A stretch of DNA of 64,000 bases from Mesaphorura yosii (Eukaryota; Arthropoda; Collembola; Poduromorpha; Tullbergiidae). Where the stretch lies: NCBI GenBank assembly GCA_009869945.1, contig WIXG01000061.1:62001-126000 (forward strand), written 5' to 3'. The notes under the pieces were generated by a model, which was not told the origin of the DNA, ran no database searches, and saw only the letters and a list, made by a program, of their open reading frames with translations. This document shows positions 36,901 to 51,900 of this stretch, piece by piece; position 1 is the first letter of the stretch; the number at the start of each line of letters is the position of its first letter. A program made the translations under genes and the position numbers.

Positions 36901-39900
36901 CCTTGCCTTGACTTTGCCTGGCTTTCTCTCTCGTCTTATCTTCTTGTCTATTCGAGAGCCTATTGTCCAGATTCGAATTGTTGCATGCTTGACTGGGTCA
37001 AGCACTCACTGACTGCGACTACCTGTTCTTTGCTTTTTCAAGCAGACTTCAGAGTCTTGGATGGTCAAAGACTGTAAAAATGTTGGCCGTTGGCGGTAAA
37101 GGCGAAGGAGCGAGCCAGCACAGCCACAGCGTTGTTTCCAAACAATGCACACCTTCATTGTCGTCTTTGCCGTGCCTTCTTCATTCCAACACCTTCCGTT
37201 AAACGAACTCACTCCTTCTGTTTTACTTCTCTTTCTGTGCGTCAGACCACCGAATTCAGGCAAGAGACCGACCGACCAAATTTTGAATGAATGTAGAGTA
37301 GTTGGAGCAGAGCATCCAACTTTCTCCTCACTTTCTCTCGCACTTCTCCTCGCATTGTGTGCGTTCGACCAAATATGAATGCAGGACACGTGTACATTTC
37401 ATGATTGTAAAAAAAACTTTTTTCTCGAGTCATTTATTCTACTCCATCGTCGAAGTACGGCGGCGAGTCATCGCCATCACCCAAGTTTTCGAGCGGTGCT
37501 GCTCTTCTTGACGACAACTTGAATCATTTCGGAAAGAAAAAGGCATTCGCTAACCCACATAATACACACTACAGCCCAAATACAAGGTGGCAGGAGGCAT
37601 CAGACTATGCAGAGGGACATTAGGATGGTGGCATGGACATAAAATAAAGTAACTGGAAGAGACAAGACGGGAAAAGTCGCCATCGCCTCGCCGTCTCAAA
37701 TATCACATTGTCATAACTCGTGGCGTGCCATTCTGGCGGGCAAGCGGTGTGGTGGAATGCCAACAAAAATGCACGGATGGAACAGACCCATTGCATTATT
37801 AAGCCAGGCTGTTGGAAGGCTTGAAATGGAATCATTGGAACGGCCGAGCTCTTATCTTTCTGATGGCCGTCATAAATGAGATGGCATGGCGTGATATTCC
37901 GCTGGCAAAAAGCATGATCATGGCTTCGAGCTTAAAACGTCGTTTCTGGGAACGGAATCTTTAATAAAATTAAGTAACACAATGCAGGTAAACTCGTAAA
38001 CTTTATTACAGAGGATTCCTCACACCTTTCACGAGCGTGTCAGGCTTTGTTGACAGGATGGATTCGGCCTGTCCCGACGAAACGCGTCGCAGATACAAGA
38101 TTGTGAAATCATGCGGGATTGAAATGCAAAGTCTCAAATGCAATGCCAGGACTTCACTGATCCCTCTCAACTCGGCTGGTGCGCCTTGCGTGAGCAACTT
38201 TTCATAAACCTATCACGGCGTGTTGACTGTTGACTTCGACTTGACACTAACAAAAGTTTAAGAAAGGAAGACAAGACCAAAGCAGGATGAAGGAATAAAT
38301 TACAACAGAATCTGCATGCATGCGTGTGAATTAATGTTACCACGCAATGCGAATGCGATGGTGATGTTGTCCATGTTTGTGCTCATGTTGCTTTTCTTCT
38401 GAAGGTTGCAACAGTGAAAATAAAAGCTCAACTCTGTGAAGCAGAGAAGGCAGCGCAGCACGCCGTGCCGTCAACCTGTCAGTCTTTCCCTGAGCAGATA
38501 ATCAAGGCTGACACGGGAAACTAAAAGGAAAACATACTCAATTTATCTTCATGCACGCGCAGGCAGGCACTAATGCAATGTGGGACCGAGCCTGGGTTTC
38601 TAATGTCCCAACATCGATCCAGGCAGCTGAATTGGCTCCAATTCCTTGACTTGACTTGACCCACTCTTTCATTGTGTACAGTGCTAAATTGCTAAATGGA
38701 CAAACAATACTTCATTAACACAACTTGCTTAGCAAACATACTAAGGAACGTAAGAATTGCGGGATCCTAGTCAAATGTTTATTTTTGCGAGTGCGAGCTG
38801 GCAAAGTAAAAGTTTTCACTTGGGCATTTCACATTTCGTATTTCTCGCTCGCTTGTCAGAACAATTCAACAATTCTTGTTTGCTGTTCCAGCTCTGAATT
38901 CTTAAGACGTCCGACAGAGTCTACGGCGAGTATTGGAAGACCGGGCCGGTCGGGGAGGAGAAACCGTCTGCAAAAGTTGCAGGTTGCAAGTTTAGCTGCT
39001 GATTTGCCCACGCTTTATAAGCATAAGGAATGAAAACGCCGTCCGCCGTGTTGCAATAAATCTACTTTCCATGTTCCCTTCCAGTTCACTCTATTTTCAT
39101 TTAATGCTGCAGCTGCCTGCCTGCATGCCTGCACTAATACGCTAATAATGTGAAAGGTATTAAATGTAATCTTTCATTTCCAGTTTGGTTCTTCCACAAC
39201 AGCGAGCCAGCCAGCAGCCGGGTAGTGTGCCGTATCTACCTGAATTCGTGCCTCTCTGTAAATTTGGCATCGCTTGGCTGGGTCCGGCGCATAATTCGAA
39301 CATACATTCATGGGTATTGCAATTAGAGATTCCCAGATTCACTTCACATGCATTCGCAGATCCGCAATGCAACGGACCAACCAAGCAGCAGTGGAATGTG
39401 GAGTGAAAATAAAAGGTAGCACGCACGGCAACAGAAAGGGTCCAGGCAGATTATAAATTGGTAGGAGGATGAATGGGAGGAAGATAAATAATAAAATCCA
39501 TTTATACTCCCAATCGTGCGCAAATGTTGGAACACGTACGCAAATGTACTTTCAATGTCTTCGCAAATGAGATCCACAATCTACACCAGACTTTTCACTT
39601 AATTACATTCTATAATTCTCCTGCCTGCAGGTTTCGAGCTGCGAGCTCCAACACTTTTCACTGTGTTGCACTACACAATGTGTTGAAAGCAAATCAGACT
39701 TGCCTTATGCCTTGCTGTAGAAATGCACCAGCAGATTAGAACAATGGAATAATTCTGTACAGGCTCAAATCTGATCCGTGATTCATCATGGCGTTGTTGG
39801 CCTTTGCCTTCGCCTGCAGCTGCAGAAAATTTTGTAGGCCGGGGCTCAGGCGTGAATCGATGGGATGAGATTAAACTTGAATGATTTGTGCTGCAGGCAG

Positions 39901-42900
39901 ACAACCGATTGAAAAATGCGCCTAACGAATACGAATGGTGATCTTTCATGCAGGAAGTTCATTGTGATTTTGTACAACAGTCGCATCCTCCTGAATCGCG
40001 TCCCGTGAATCATTTTCGGGCAGAGTTATATTGACAACACGACAAATGGGCTTTCCATCCTCCGCATTTTCCGCACCGTGCCCGTACTGCTCGTCATTCT
40101 GAAGAGGAAGGACGCCCAATAAATAAGAAATAATGTTCCGACTCATTCAAGACCGAACTGAAAAAATTGTGCCGTGAAGACGCAAAGCACATGATTGCGC
40201 TCACAATACAAGACGCTGCTGTGCTGTGTACCTAAATACAGTGACAATATTTTCCGAATGAGGAAGCGTTCGTCTTTTGTATTATAATGTGAACATTCTG
40301 GGTAATAACACGAACGGCAACTGTGCTCCATACTTTCCCTGATTTATTAGAGGGACTATCTCATTCACTGGAGAAAAATACAAAGACAACAGTCCTCCAG
40401 TAAATCTCGGGTCGAGGAATAAACTTCATGGCATTTTTCATTCTTCCCAAGTTTTCGCTCCGCTTTCTCTTGAATGCCCGTCTCTTTCGCTGCTATTTTT
40501 GCCGTCCCACACTGCACTGCATTGCACTGCCAAAGCTTTGCTTGCCATTGACATCGTGAAGAAGTTTAGTGTTCGCTGCTTCTTTCCTTTATGTAAAATC
40601 AGTGCGAGTGCATACATGGCTCCAGCTCCTCTGCTCTACTCTGCTCAGTCTTTGTGGAGTCTGAAGTGGAGGCAGACAGAAAATGGCACGCTTCCCAGCC
40701 CGACTCAAGCAACCGTAATCGTTAACCAATTTTATTGTGCTGCTGTGGCTGTGCGGTGCGCACAGGAACTCTGCATAATATCTCAAATTTTGTAGGAAAA
40801 CTTTTTACAAGAAAAAGGTCGATAAGCAGTCTCCACACATAAATAAAAGGAGTACGTTCGACTTCTTAATTCTGGAGCGTCTCTTCACGACTCTTCAAAC
40901 AAAGCAATAAGCAAAGCGGTAGAATCATTTGCCATACGTGTGCCTTTGCGTGCGGCTGATATCAATAGCACACAATTTGTCTATCCACCAAAGTCTGCCA
41001 CACGCTACACGCCTGTCTGCTCGATTACCAATTTGTTTGGCACGCGAAACGCTAAACCATTTTCGTCCACTCGTCATAAAATTGCAATCCTGCCGAGCCA
41101 CGCCATGCCACAGCCACAAAAGATCTCGTGTAATGATGGCATGGCGTGGCATAGCGAATGGAATTGCAGAAATAATGCGAGAACGACAGCGACAGCGCGC
41201 ACGCACGGGAGAAATCTCACTGATTCACACGTGAAATGGCGAACGCAAAACGGACCAGCGTCCTTATCTGTCTCGTAGAAAGTGTCGTCGAGCCTAATAT
41301 GCCTGGATATTTTACTGCATTGTTTGTAATGCCGTCTGTTTATTTTTATACCCTCGTTCGTCGTAGTGGTTCACAAAAAGCACAAAACACTGGCAGATCA
41401 CAAGAAGAGTGAGAAAAACAATTTATTTTTGTGTCTCTCTGCTCGTGTGGATAATAAATGTTTGTAATTTAAACAGATTCATGCACTTTCTCCGCTTGCT
41501 GTTCGCATGCAATGCAATGCGCAATGAAAGACGACACACATGCTCCGATCCGAACCCGCACATGTCTGGGAATGTATAAAAGAAGGAATGATTATCACAA
41601 GGATGTCATATACTTATTTTTATCGTATTCCGTCGACAAATCTTTGTACAGACGCGCGAAATGGGATTTTTCAACAAAGGACGTCCGGCTAAAATGAATC
41701 CCACGTCCAGATTCATTGATTGTCGTAAAAACCAGAGTATTTCGCAATCTTTTCGAGGTGTATGATTTACGAACCGAATTTAATTCACTTCCCACACAAA
41801 TAATGACTGGCAAGCAATTCGGAACAAAATGTCTCGAGACAATTGTTCCCAGAGAAATGTTTTTGAACAAGTGTTTCCAGGCAGGCAACATTTTTGTGAG
41901 TATTTCTTGCTATTATACTGCTTGCTGCTTGATATTAATTGAAGGGGCGCGCCCAAATGAAACTCAATTAAGGAGCCAATAAGACTCTATTGAAACATTA
42001 TTACGTGTCTCTTGAGCATGCAACCGCATCAAACTTTCTTTTATTACTTTGCCGTTTCATCTTTATTACAGCATTCGACTCATGCTTCATCAAGAATGCG
42101 ATAGTTTGTATTTCTCGTCTACTCGTCTTGACTTAACTCGACTTACTTTCACCAGTCGAAATCAGAAGAAGTCAGAGTGTGTCTGTATGCTCTAGTCTCT
42201 TGTCTCAGGGCATTGCCAATTGCCATTGCACTGCATGCCAGGCAGTGGAACACCTTTTCTCTTTCCATGCCAAGCCAAGCCAGTCGAGGAACTCGTGCAC
42301 AAAGTCGGTCAGATTAAGCAGACCTCAAACTGACTGACTTTACGTCTGGCATGTGTTGAAAGTCTTGACTTACATTTGTCTACCTCATTTTTATTACACA
42401 CGCGGCTTTAATCTGAATGCTCTCTGTCTTTGTCCGCATGCATTCATTGAGATGTTATCAGCCTCGTCGGCCGCGATCGGCGTGCCTGGTCTTTGGGGAT
42501 GGTTTACACACGCAAACGCAAGATATAAAAAAAGAAATGTATCGTATCTCTTTTGTAGGTGTTCCTTCTCAAGGCACGTCAAGCTTGTATTTCGTATTTC
42601 TCGATATCTCTCTTTGTGTTCGTGACTGATCCGATCTCAACGAGTTTTTCTAATATTGCAACGCAGCGCAGCGGCTTTTTGCAATAACTTTGTTATGATA
42701 TTGCACAAACAACAACTGCCTGCCTGGCTTCCTGTAATCGATAGGCTCAAAGTATGCTTGACATTTAATACGTCTCGATTCGCGTCTTGTATCTCGCGTA
42801 TTCCGCATTACTCAAACACATAAATACTCTAGGAATTGATGGTGCTGTATTATTATTATTGCCATTGCCATTGCTTTGTACTCGTTTCTCGTCTGTTCTT

Positions 42901-45900
42901 TTTGCATTCATTCATTTCAATATATCATCGCATTACTCCAGCAAGCGAAGGATTGGGAACTGGTCCGGCCTGAAAGAGACACACGAGATAAAGACATGCA
43001 GATGCCACTGCACTTTGCGTACCGCACACACGAGATTTGTATGTCAGTATGGCATTACGAGCTCGAGGAATGGAAAGTGGGGCTCTTCGTGCTCTTCGCT
43101 CGCTCCTTTCTCCAAGTCACTTTATCTTTTCCTCTTTAATACCGTTCGAACTGGGAATGCGAACCTCAAAACTCAAGCAAAGTCGAAAAGGTTATACTTT
43201 TACATTTGTACTACTTTCTTTTTCCCTCCTTCCTTCCTTCTTTGGCTTCGGCTGGCGACTCGCATTTGCGAAATGCTTTTTCTCTCTTCTCAACTGCTTT
43301 CCTCGTACGTGCTTCTTATTCTTATTCGTAGCCCAAGACCCAGGGGATGACAGATGACGCAAAAGGTTCCAGTCACGGAACACCATTTGGACCAACACTG
43401 CTTGCGCTGGCCATTAACAACGTGCACATCACGCCGAACGCTGCTGCAACATTCACCTCGAATTGGGCCAGGCCGCCAGCCCTGCATTCCACGTTCTACA
43501 ATTCTACACCTTGCGTCATAAAATCATAGTCGCCGTCGCCAGCCTTTAGCTTCTGGATCTAGTTAGGCATCTGAGAACAGGACCACAGATTGTAAAAGTT
43601 ACAAATTACTTGGATAAATGTGCGACTCAGCAAGAACAAGGTCTTGGGGAGGCGCAGCACAAAAGGACTAAATAATACAACCGTCGCCGAGAATTGACGA
43701 GTTTCATGCCGAAGTACTCAAAAGCAGCTTTGCTTTGCTCAAGGCTGAAGACCAAGTTTCCTGGAACACACTCGCACCTCAACGCATTCCGCGCTCGCAT
43801 TTCTCCACGTGCGACGCGACGAGCAAAGAGGAAATGGTGGGAATAAATAATTCAGCAGCCTGCGACATGAAAGAATATCACACCATCATCAGCATAAAGC
43901 TGGGGCCCGGGTAGGAAAGGAGAAACCCTGTGGACATTTTTGCAAGGAGTCTCCAGTTGCTCAGTTACAAATGAGATATCTTGCAATAATAATACTTTGT
44001 AATGATTCTGGTGATTTCACGACACTGCACTCGCCCGCACAATTCCTACATAGTTGGCTACTGGCGACTGCTTTCCTTGAAGCGAAATGGGAAAGTGCTT
44101 TAATTCTGCTGTGCGGCTAAGAACAGCGACAGGCAGGAGACATAAACTTGGCGAGCAAGGTGAACAGTGCTGCTGGCTAAAACTGGCATGGCGAGATACA
44201 AGCCCGAGTCCTGTGAACGTGAGCCCGAGTTTTAGACCACACATAAACGTCAGCACTATTTTCACCATGATTCACAAATCTACAGAGAAGAGCAGCACTG
44301 CGCTCCAGAAATAGAAAAGCAAAGGCAAAGAGCAGAAAACAAATTAGTAGCGCTTTAGAGACATTAACACAATACTAACTACTTTACAACAACACAACTA
44401 CACTGCAACTTTTGTGCTCTGTTCTGCCGTTGTGCTGGAGAACAATGTTTTGTACATTGTGTCTGGCCTGCCCTGATGTGAGAATAAAACCGTAAAAATA
44501 CTCCCGTGGTTGAAATAGTAATGAATTTCCACTCTGTACCAACGAGCCTCACGACCGGCGCTGACTCTGCTCTCTGCTGCAAAGATCAACAAGCAGCACG
44601 GTATTAAATGAAAGTCTCTTCTGCTCCGGTGTCATTAAAGAACTCTTCGTTCAACGATCCACAAAGTTTTTAATTATAAATTGCGGATTTCGTTACAAAG
44701 CGTATAAATTGCTGGGAAACTGTGCTCAGCAGTCTCAGCTGATGGGTTCAGCAGGAAAGTACCAAAGTTACGATTTCATCTTTGATAATGAGCTTGATTT
44801 GTAAATACAACGTAACTTTTGTCCAAAGTTAATCACCCGAGTTGTTATTTTTGTAAGTTGAGCTCGGAAGTTGGCCGAAGAAAGATGAACGTCTCAGAAA
44901 TATTTCCCATTCAAGTTCGACATGAGCTGAGAGTCAGTGAAATAGGTGAATTGAAATGGAAATACATCAATCCAGCTGTCTGGTGTCCGGTCGTCTTGTC
45001 TCAGGAACTTCGCCACGCCAGGCAGCGGTGGAAGTACACTTTCACGCTTCATTATGTCCTCCTGGATCAAAACAACTCGAGCTCTTATTTTCCTGGACTC
45101 GGATAATGATTTCACGTGTAATGTGAATCAGCAGCATTCCTGATTCTAGAAAAACAAGTCCACCTGCAGTCAGACTCTACGCTTTGCTTCGAACTCGAAC
45201 AACCGACGAAAATAGAATGCTGGCATTGTCTTCGACTTAGTCGAAGCACAAAAGAAAGGTTCGCCGCTAGAGAAACAGAAATCAACTATCCTGAGTCGAC
45301 AGGATGGGAATCTGGGAGTACTAATAATAATTCTGACTTCTGACTGACACATTTTATTAATGCAGCATTCGCTTCTGTCTCATCTTTCGATTTCTTATTT
45401 ACAAAAGGTGAAATGTGAAATATCAAATTACCGCTTACGCCGGAATGAAATGACTGACTTTATATCACACCGTTGCCGTTGCTGCTGAGGACGCCAGTGT
45501 CTTTTGTTCTTGACTGACATTTGACGACGTGCTTAGAAAATGCCAACATGTGCACTTTTTCTTATTTGCACAAATGAGAAATGTAGAATCCTGCAACTCG
45601 AATTTCAGTCAAAGGGTCCGTGCTGTGACTGAATGGAATTGAGTCTCTTGCCATTGCCATTACTTTTGGGTACACTTTCTGTCAGACGTTAACAATATAA
45701 GGGAAGATGAGTCGCGAGAGAATCAAGCTGTCTTTTCGCACCTGCATTGCAAAGTGCGAGGCATAGCAGTGCAGGTCCATGCCAAATTGCGGTCGCATTG
45801 AACTCAGACGCTCTTTCTCCCAAGTAAACGAGTAAACGAGCTTTCTTTCACTTTACACTTTTAGAACTTCACTATGCATGGCTCAGATTTCCTATTGACT

Positions 45901-48900
45901 TACACCACTTACGCGACTTACTCTCGTGCCGAAGCCTTCCTTTGCATTTGCGGCCTGGCAGCAATTTGTGAGGGTTGAATTCAAAGGTTTGGGCTGCTGA
46001 CAGCGGAAGTTATTGACTCAGCTGCTGCTGCTGCTCTCATGTCGTTTTCATTTCCCCTCCATCAAAGAAAACAAAGAAAACGCTGAGATAAGCAGGACCG
46101 TTGCCTGTTAATAATAATAAATATGCCCATCACAGCAAAACGCGCCAACATGCCAATTCTCTCATGCCGCGGCGAGCAGACCGACAACAAATTCAGTCTG
46201 ACGTCGATGGTAACTGCTGCTGCCGCAGTGATTGGACTGAACTGCGCGAAATATTTGAAGAATTAAATTATCAGACGCTTTCACTTCATCCAGCCAGTCC
46301 TTTCAGTTGGCTTGACTGATTCGTTAAGGAAATCCGTTGAAGAATATTTTCTAAACAACGCAGCTTATCTCCCGGAATTACCACAACAAGACTTCGACTT
46401 CGCCTCGTTCGGTTGGCAGGCAGTTCCTGAGCAGAGTACCAATCGGAATCACAAAATTCCGCGGCGTGACGGATTTTCTATTACGCTTACATTTGCAAGT
46501 TGTCTGTTCTGATCTCTGTCGTTTCTATTTTTGATTTCGTGTAAACCGCTGCCGCCGCGCTGCTTAGTACGCGTGCTTGGGACGTGCTGGAGATATCTCA
46601 CAGTTAAAAGAGGGGCAAAGCAGCGCATTCTCTTCGCTGCGCCGTTCTGCTTTCTCTGCCTGACATGAAACCAAATGAATTGGCAACTCAGGGCTTTCAC
46701 TCTCCCATTCCGGTTCTCTTATCGGAAGAGGAGCGCAGGCATTTCGGCATTTGTATTCTTTGCCCTGCTCTTCGCCTGTGCCAGCCAGCCAGCCAAGTTT
46801 GCTGCCGCTGCGATCCATTTACAACCACATTTCCATAATATCGACCTTCCAGAAATGCTCATAATTTTCAGCTCGCATATCACTTGTCACAAATACTTCC
46901 GTCTACTGCTCTTGCCCTGCCAGCAGCAGTACAGATACCATGGCCAAGAAGAGAATTCCGGAAAGCGCTTTTAATATTCCCCAACTCATTCCTTGTTGTA
47001 GTCACTCGCACTCGCTAACTGCTCTTCCTCCCATCTTTTTCATATTTCCAGCGTTTTGGGCCTCTGTTCCAAGAAATGAAACGGAAAGATACAGCATCCA
47101 TCACAGTCACAGCTTAGTCTTTGTAACAGGTTTTGGGCACCCAAACAGTGTCGGTCTCAGTCTAAAGTCAGCTCTGAGGCTGGCACTGCACGAGCTGTCA
47201 AAGCATCAGGCTTCAGATGCAACTTCAAACGTGCAGCTTGTGAGTGATGGTATTGACGGTGGTGCGGAGCAGATATTAAAAATTAAGAAAAATCACAGAT
47301 CACTTATCTTCTCTCACATGTGCTGGTGCATGGCTGCGCCCACAAAAAATATGACGGCACTGTAGTTTGTACGATGAATTCAGCAAAGATTGTATGTATC
47401 CCTTCCTTCCTCATGCGAAGCCGCAAAAGACACTTTTCATTCTGCGATCAACGCAACAATCCGTTGTCGCATTTCGCCACTTGTCGCAAAAATAAGCCAA
47501 CCTGTCACTCCCATTCGCACCTTCGCCCTTAGTTGGCACGAATTATTAATAAATATCAATCACACACGTGCATGCGATTTTTGGCTTTTCGTGCCTGCAA
47601 CTGAATCTGACACGACACGATCCAAGTTGTCAAATTACAGGAATCCAGAATGGGACCACCGTTTGACGAAATCTTGGTTTGCTTCTCATAAATTCCGCGC
47701 AATATAATTCCTATCAAATGCCGGTGTTACAAAATCACAATGTGGGCGCCTAATTGAATTGAACACCAGAAATAATTCATCACACGTGAACAAATACAAA
47801 AGTTTTGCATGAATTTGGGTCTCAAATGCGACAGTCACGAAAGTTGAGGCTTGACTTGAAGTTTGCTGTTGCTGCTTGCAATTTACAATGCAAGTAGGTT
47901 ACGCTTGTCGTCAGGAAGCGTTCAATCATCAACTTTTACAATCATATGTTCGTTAGCACGACGGCATGGCGCTGCGTTGCGTTGTTCGCTGGCGCTGATG
48001 TGGTCCCATTTTTCATCCGCGTGTGGGATTCATATTTCAAAAGTTTGTTACTTTCACTTGCAACCTGAAAAGAAGAGCACAGTGCACGCGCACCTTTCGC
48101 GTCGCGTGAGGCGTTCATCATCACGCGTGTGGCTGTGATTTGGCTTGTATTTCGACGATTGCAGGACAAGAAAGCACTTCCTTCATTTTTAGTCACCACA
48201 AATTTTCAATTACGCGACGAGAGCCACGAAAAACAGCGCCAGCGAAAGCGTGTTGACTGCGGAGTGCAGAGAAAAGTTTACATTTTACGTGATAAAGTTC
48301 AAATTTAGCAACTTCTTAACAAGCAGTATTATATTATTGCCATCATGTACACTGCTAGTTACCCACGTCCCACTTTGCCCGTATTTTTCTGCCTTTGTTG
48401 GCTTCAAACACAAATACGAACGAAATATGATGGAAAATAGAGTAAAAAATAAGAAATTGAATTATACTCTTTTAGGCTCGGCGCACGGCGGGGCGAAGTG
48501 TGAGAGCAGCATTGCTATCGCATGGAAAGCGACGAACACAAGCAAAGCAGAAACTAAAGAGTGGGAGAAAGAATGGGAGAAAGTTCTTAATAAATATAAT
48601 AGTATTACTATTGCAACTTTCACTTTCACCGAAGCCACACTGGCAAGGCAAGGAAGGCAGGGCGCTGAACTTCAGACTCTCAGACAGACTCGCACTTGTA
48701 CGCACTTCCTTCGTTAGACAAGGCAGGCACTTCTGCTCGTCATTCACGTTCCCACTGCTTAAAAACCGCATTTTTACTTGCCTGGATTCCCGTCTCCTTT
48801 GAAATAAACGGATTACAAGAGCTGTATCAACTGTATTGTGAACTTTTTCTAGTTTGCTCGAAATCTATCCACACAGAACAGAAGAGATACACTCACTTGC

Positions 48901-51900
48901 ACGTATTCCGGAACAACGGAGCGCATTCCTCTCCTTTCTGCACTAAGAAACTCTTCTGCACTCTGCTTCGTTTGAGCTCGTTGTTTCCTTTTCCTCCACG
49001 AGTTTCTATAAACTCAACTTTTCTGGCTGCAAAGGTCCTTTTCTCATCTCAGCAAGCCTTTTCTTTGAAAATCCAATACAGAGCTTCACAGCCTTTCCTT
49101 CCTTCAGTCTCAGACGAGAACATGAACTAATGCCAGCCTCTTTCTACTCTACGCTAAGCTCTAATTCCTTTATGTAACATTTTCGCATTTTCGGTTTTAT
49201 GATGAAAGGAACTGAAAAAGAACAAGATTCTTTGCGGAGATTTTTCTTTGGTAACTACAAGCGGTAATGTATCACGTCTTTTCTCTCGTCCAGTCCGGCG
49301 TGCTGTGCGGAACTCACGTAGACATCATTTTCCTCCTTGGCTAGACAAACGTGCTCGTGTAAATCCCATTTCAGTGTCCATTGCCATTGCATCGCGGAGG
49401 CTGTTTCTGTCGCTGTGTGTGTCATGAGTCCTTTGTGTGCAAGTTCTCGGAACACGAAGGAAACAATTAAAGAGTTGAACACTCAAATGAAGAAAGGAAA
49501 TGGCAAACTTGTGATCGAATTATTATTGTTAGGAGTCGCACAATGCAGAACTTTGGAATTTAATCCTGCGACGCAGTTCATGCCAAGTTCGTTCTCTTCA
49601 TAAAAAATTGGCGTTGGCCGTTTTCTTTGTGTTTACCCTCCGAATTTCTTCTGATATTTGATTTGAAACTGAAAATTTTCCAACAGAGTCGGTTTGTAAA
49701 GCTGCTTTCTTGAGGCTATACAACGTTTTCAACTTTTTTGCTCAGGTGGACAACCTCAAATTGTCCCCAAATTTCCGCCGACTGGCGATCATGTTCTTTA
49801 TAAATTATTCCTTACCTATAATTGATGGACGTGTTTTCTTCATTCGCTCTCAGTAAATGTCTCAGAGAACGAGGCAACAATAGCTTGCGTTAAGTCGAAA
49901 TTGGGACCCTATACGCAAACTGAAGGAAGAAGTGTGTCATGCCATTTTTGAACAAGTAAAGACTCCTGCACTCTGTACTATAATTTGTGCTTAGTGGAAA
50001 AATGGAATATGTCATTCCTGAGTTATGGCGAGACCCTGTCATTTCCACTTTCAATTTCTTCGTGCTGTACACGTATGCGTCGTGATGCATATTGCGTTCA
50101 GAATGATTAAAATACAATAACATAAGACAGCTTGCCTGTGAATTATGCCGCCTGGAAGCGAATCATCGTTCGTCAGAATAACGTTCCTGGCACAATTGAC
50201 CCAAATAATACACTTTTACGGTGTATACTACGCCAGTCATTGTCGAAAGTGTGTGGTCAAATAAAGAAACTTGAGCTATTCTGTCAACAGCATTAATACT
50301 TCGATGTCGCTCTACTCTTCAACGCAAAATGACAGAGTGCTCGAGAGCCGAGAGCACTGCACTGACGTCTTGAACTCTAAAAAGTGTTTACTTTGCTTCT
50401 TCGTGTACAAGCTCGTGCTGCGATCCGACATTTGGATTCTGAAATTCCAAATTCGATTTCTTGAAAGTGGTCGATGAAATGTGAGCACTGAGCACTTCAC
50501 TACACATTGAATGGAATGGACTAATAGCCAGCGCTTGGCCGTAAGATTTCGTGAAACTATCACATTTCTCGTGTCGCGTCGTGGGCGCTAAGTTGGATCA
50601 AACCTCCAAGTGCAAGGCTGAGCTTTGATTTAGCAAGCCGAAGCTTCATGTACAGCGTGGGTTGGGCTTGCAGTTGGTGGAGTTTAAGCTCTGGATTAAC
50701 AGTTGTGGCTGGCTGGCGGGCTTGCCTTCATTTCACCTCACTCAGACAATGCCTTGAGATTAATTAGTTTCATATATGATAATGAAAGAGATTCGTATTC
50801 GCATGTCACGCTTTGCCACGCCGCTAATCAGAGCCTGGCCTGAAGCCGACGTAGTGCTTTCTTCCTTTCTGTAGAGATTAATTTGAAGTTTTCAGTCATG
50901 TGTGCTTTGTGTAGTAAAGGCCGAGAGCTATTCGTTCAGTATTTTCCGCTTTCACACTCACGCAATGTGCATTATAATTATAATTCCAAACCGATCATAC
51001 AAAACTCGAATTATTAACTAAAACCGAAATGCAACTGCTGGCGGAGCCCGGAATCAAATCACAAGCGCGAGAAGCGGCATCAACGCCAAACTTCATGACA
51101 TTTTCCAACAGTCTGCTGAATGCCTTGCAGCTAAGCGATCTAGTGAAAGTTGCGTGATGCTGTTTCTTGTTTTCTTAAGCCAATACTCTCGCATGTGCAT
51201 TCGCACCTTGAAGTTCACTAGCACAAAATACGCATCCACCGTGTGCGACGTAGATGCGAATGCTTATGCAAGTGAAGGTGAAAGTACACGTAAATCCGTA
51301 AAAGTAATACATAATCTTCTTTATCTCCGGTTAGTTCCCTTGTTGCAGTTCTTTCTCTTGGAATCCCGTGCAGTTCAAGCAACGAACCAACGACCGACCC
51401 AAATACTTTACTACGAATACCATCACCATCGTGTACACATGCCTTTCATCACTCTTCCGGTTTTTAGGGCTCCCGTGCGTCGTCGGGCGAGAGACTAACT
51501 ACATTGACGGAGATGAATGGCACGGCAAAGTTCACGCCAGGTGTGTGGCAGCCTCAGCCAACTACGCAGGAAAAATAGTTGCTGATACTTTGTACTTGTT
51601 CGCACCAGAAAAGAAAAATAGGCGCAAGTACACCGACCTGAGCTGCACTGCGCTGCAAAGGAATTTGAAAAATAAAGGAAAACAAGCGATCCAACTTTCC
51701 TGGTCGGAACCCGGAGTTTCGGCGTGAAAAATCCAAATTTGCATTGAAGACGGGGCGCTTGACGGACCCGTGCTTTCTCCCACGGCCGACAAATTTTGAT
51801 CAAAAATCTCTATTGTAAAGGTGGACAAAGAATGGAATAACGAACAAATTCCCTTTACCGTAACCCAGGGACAATGCTTCCTTCTCTTTATCATAATCGT

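Noticed and set aside
42787-43350. 187-codon plus-strand open frame rich in Leu, Phe and Ser
   Set aside because: Non-ATG start, composition follows the CT-rich DNA, and no domain is visible.
46940-47365. 141-codon plus-strand ORF with ATG (MAKKRIPESAFNIPQLIPCC...)
   Set aside because: No recognisable domain, no splice partners, located in the gene-poor stretch; length is within what chance gives there.
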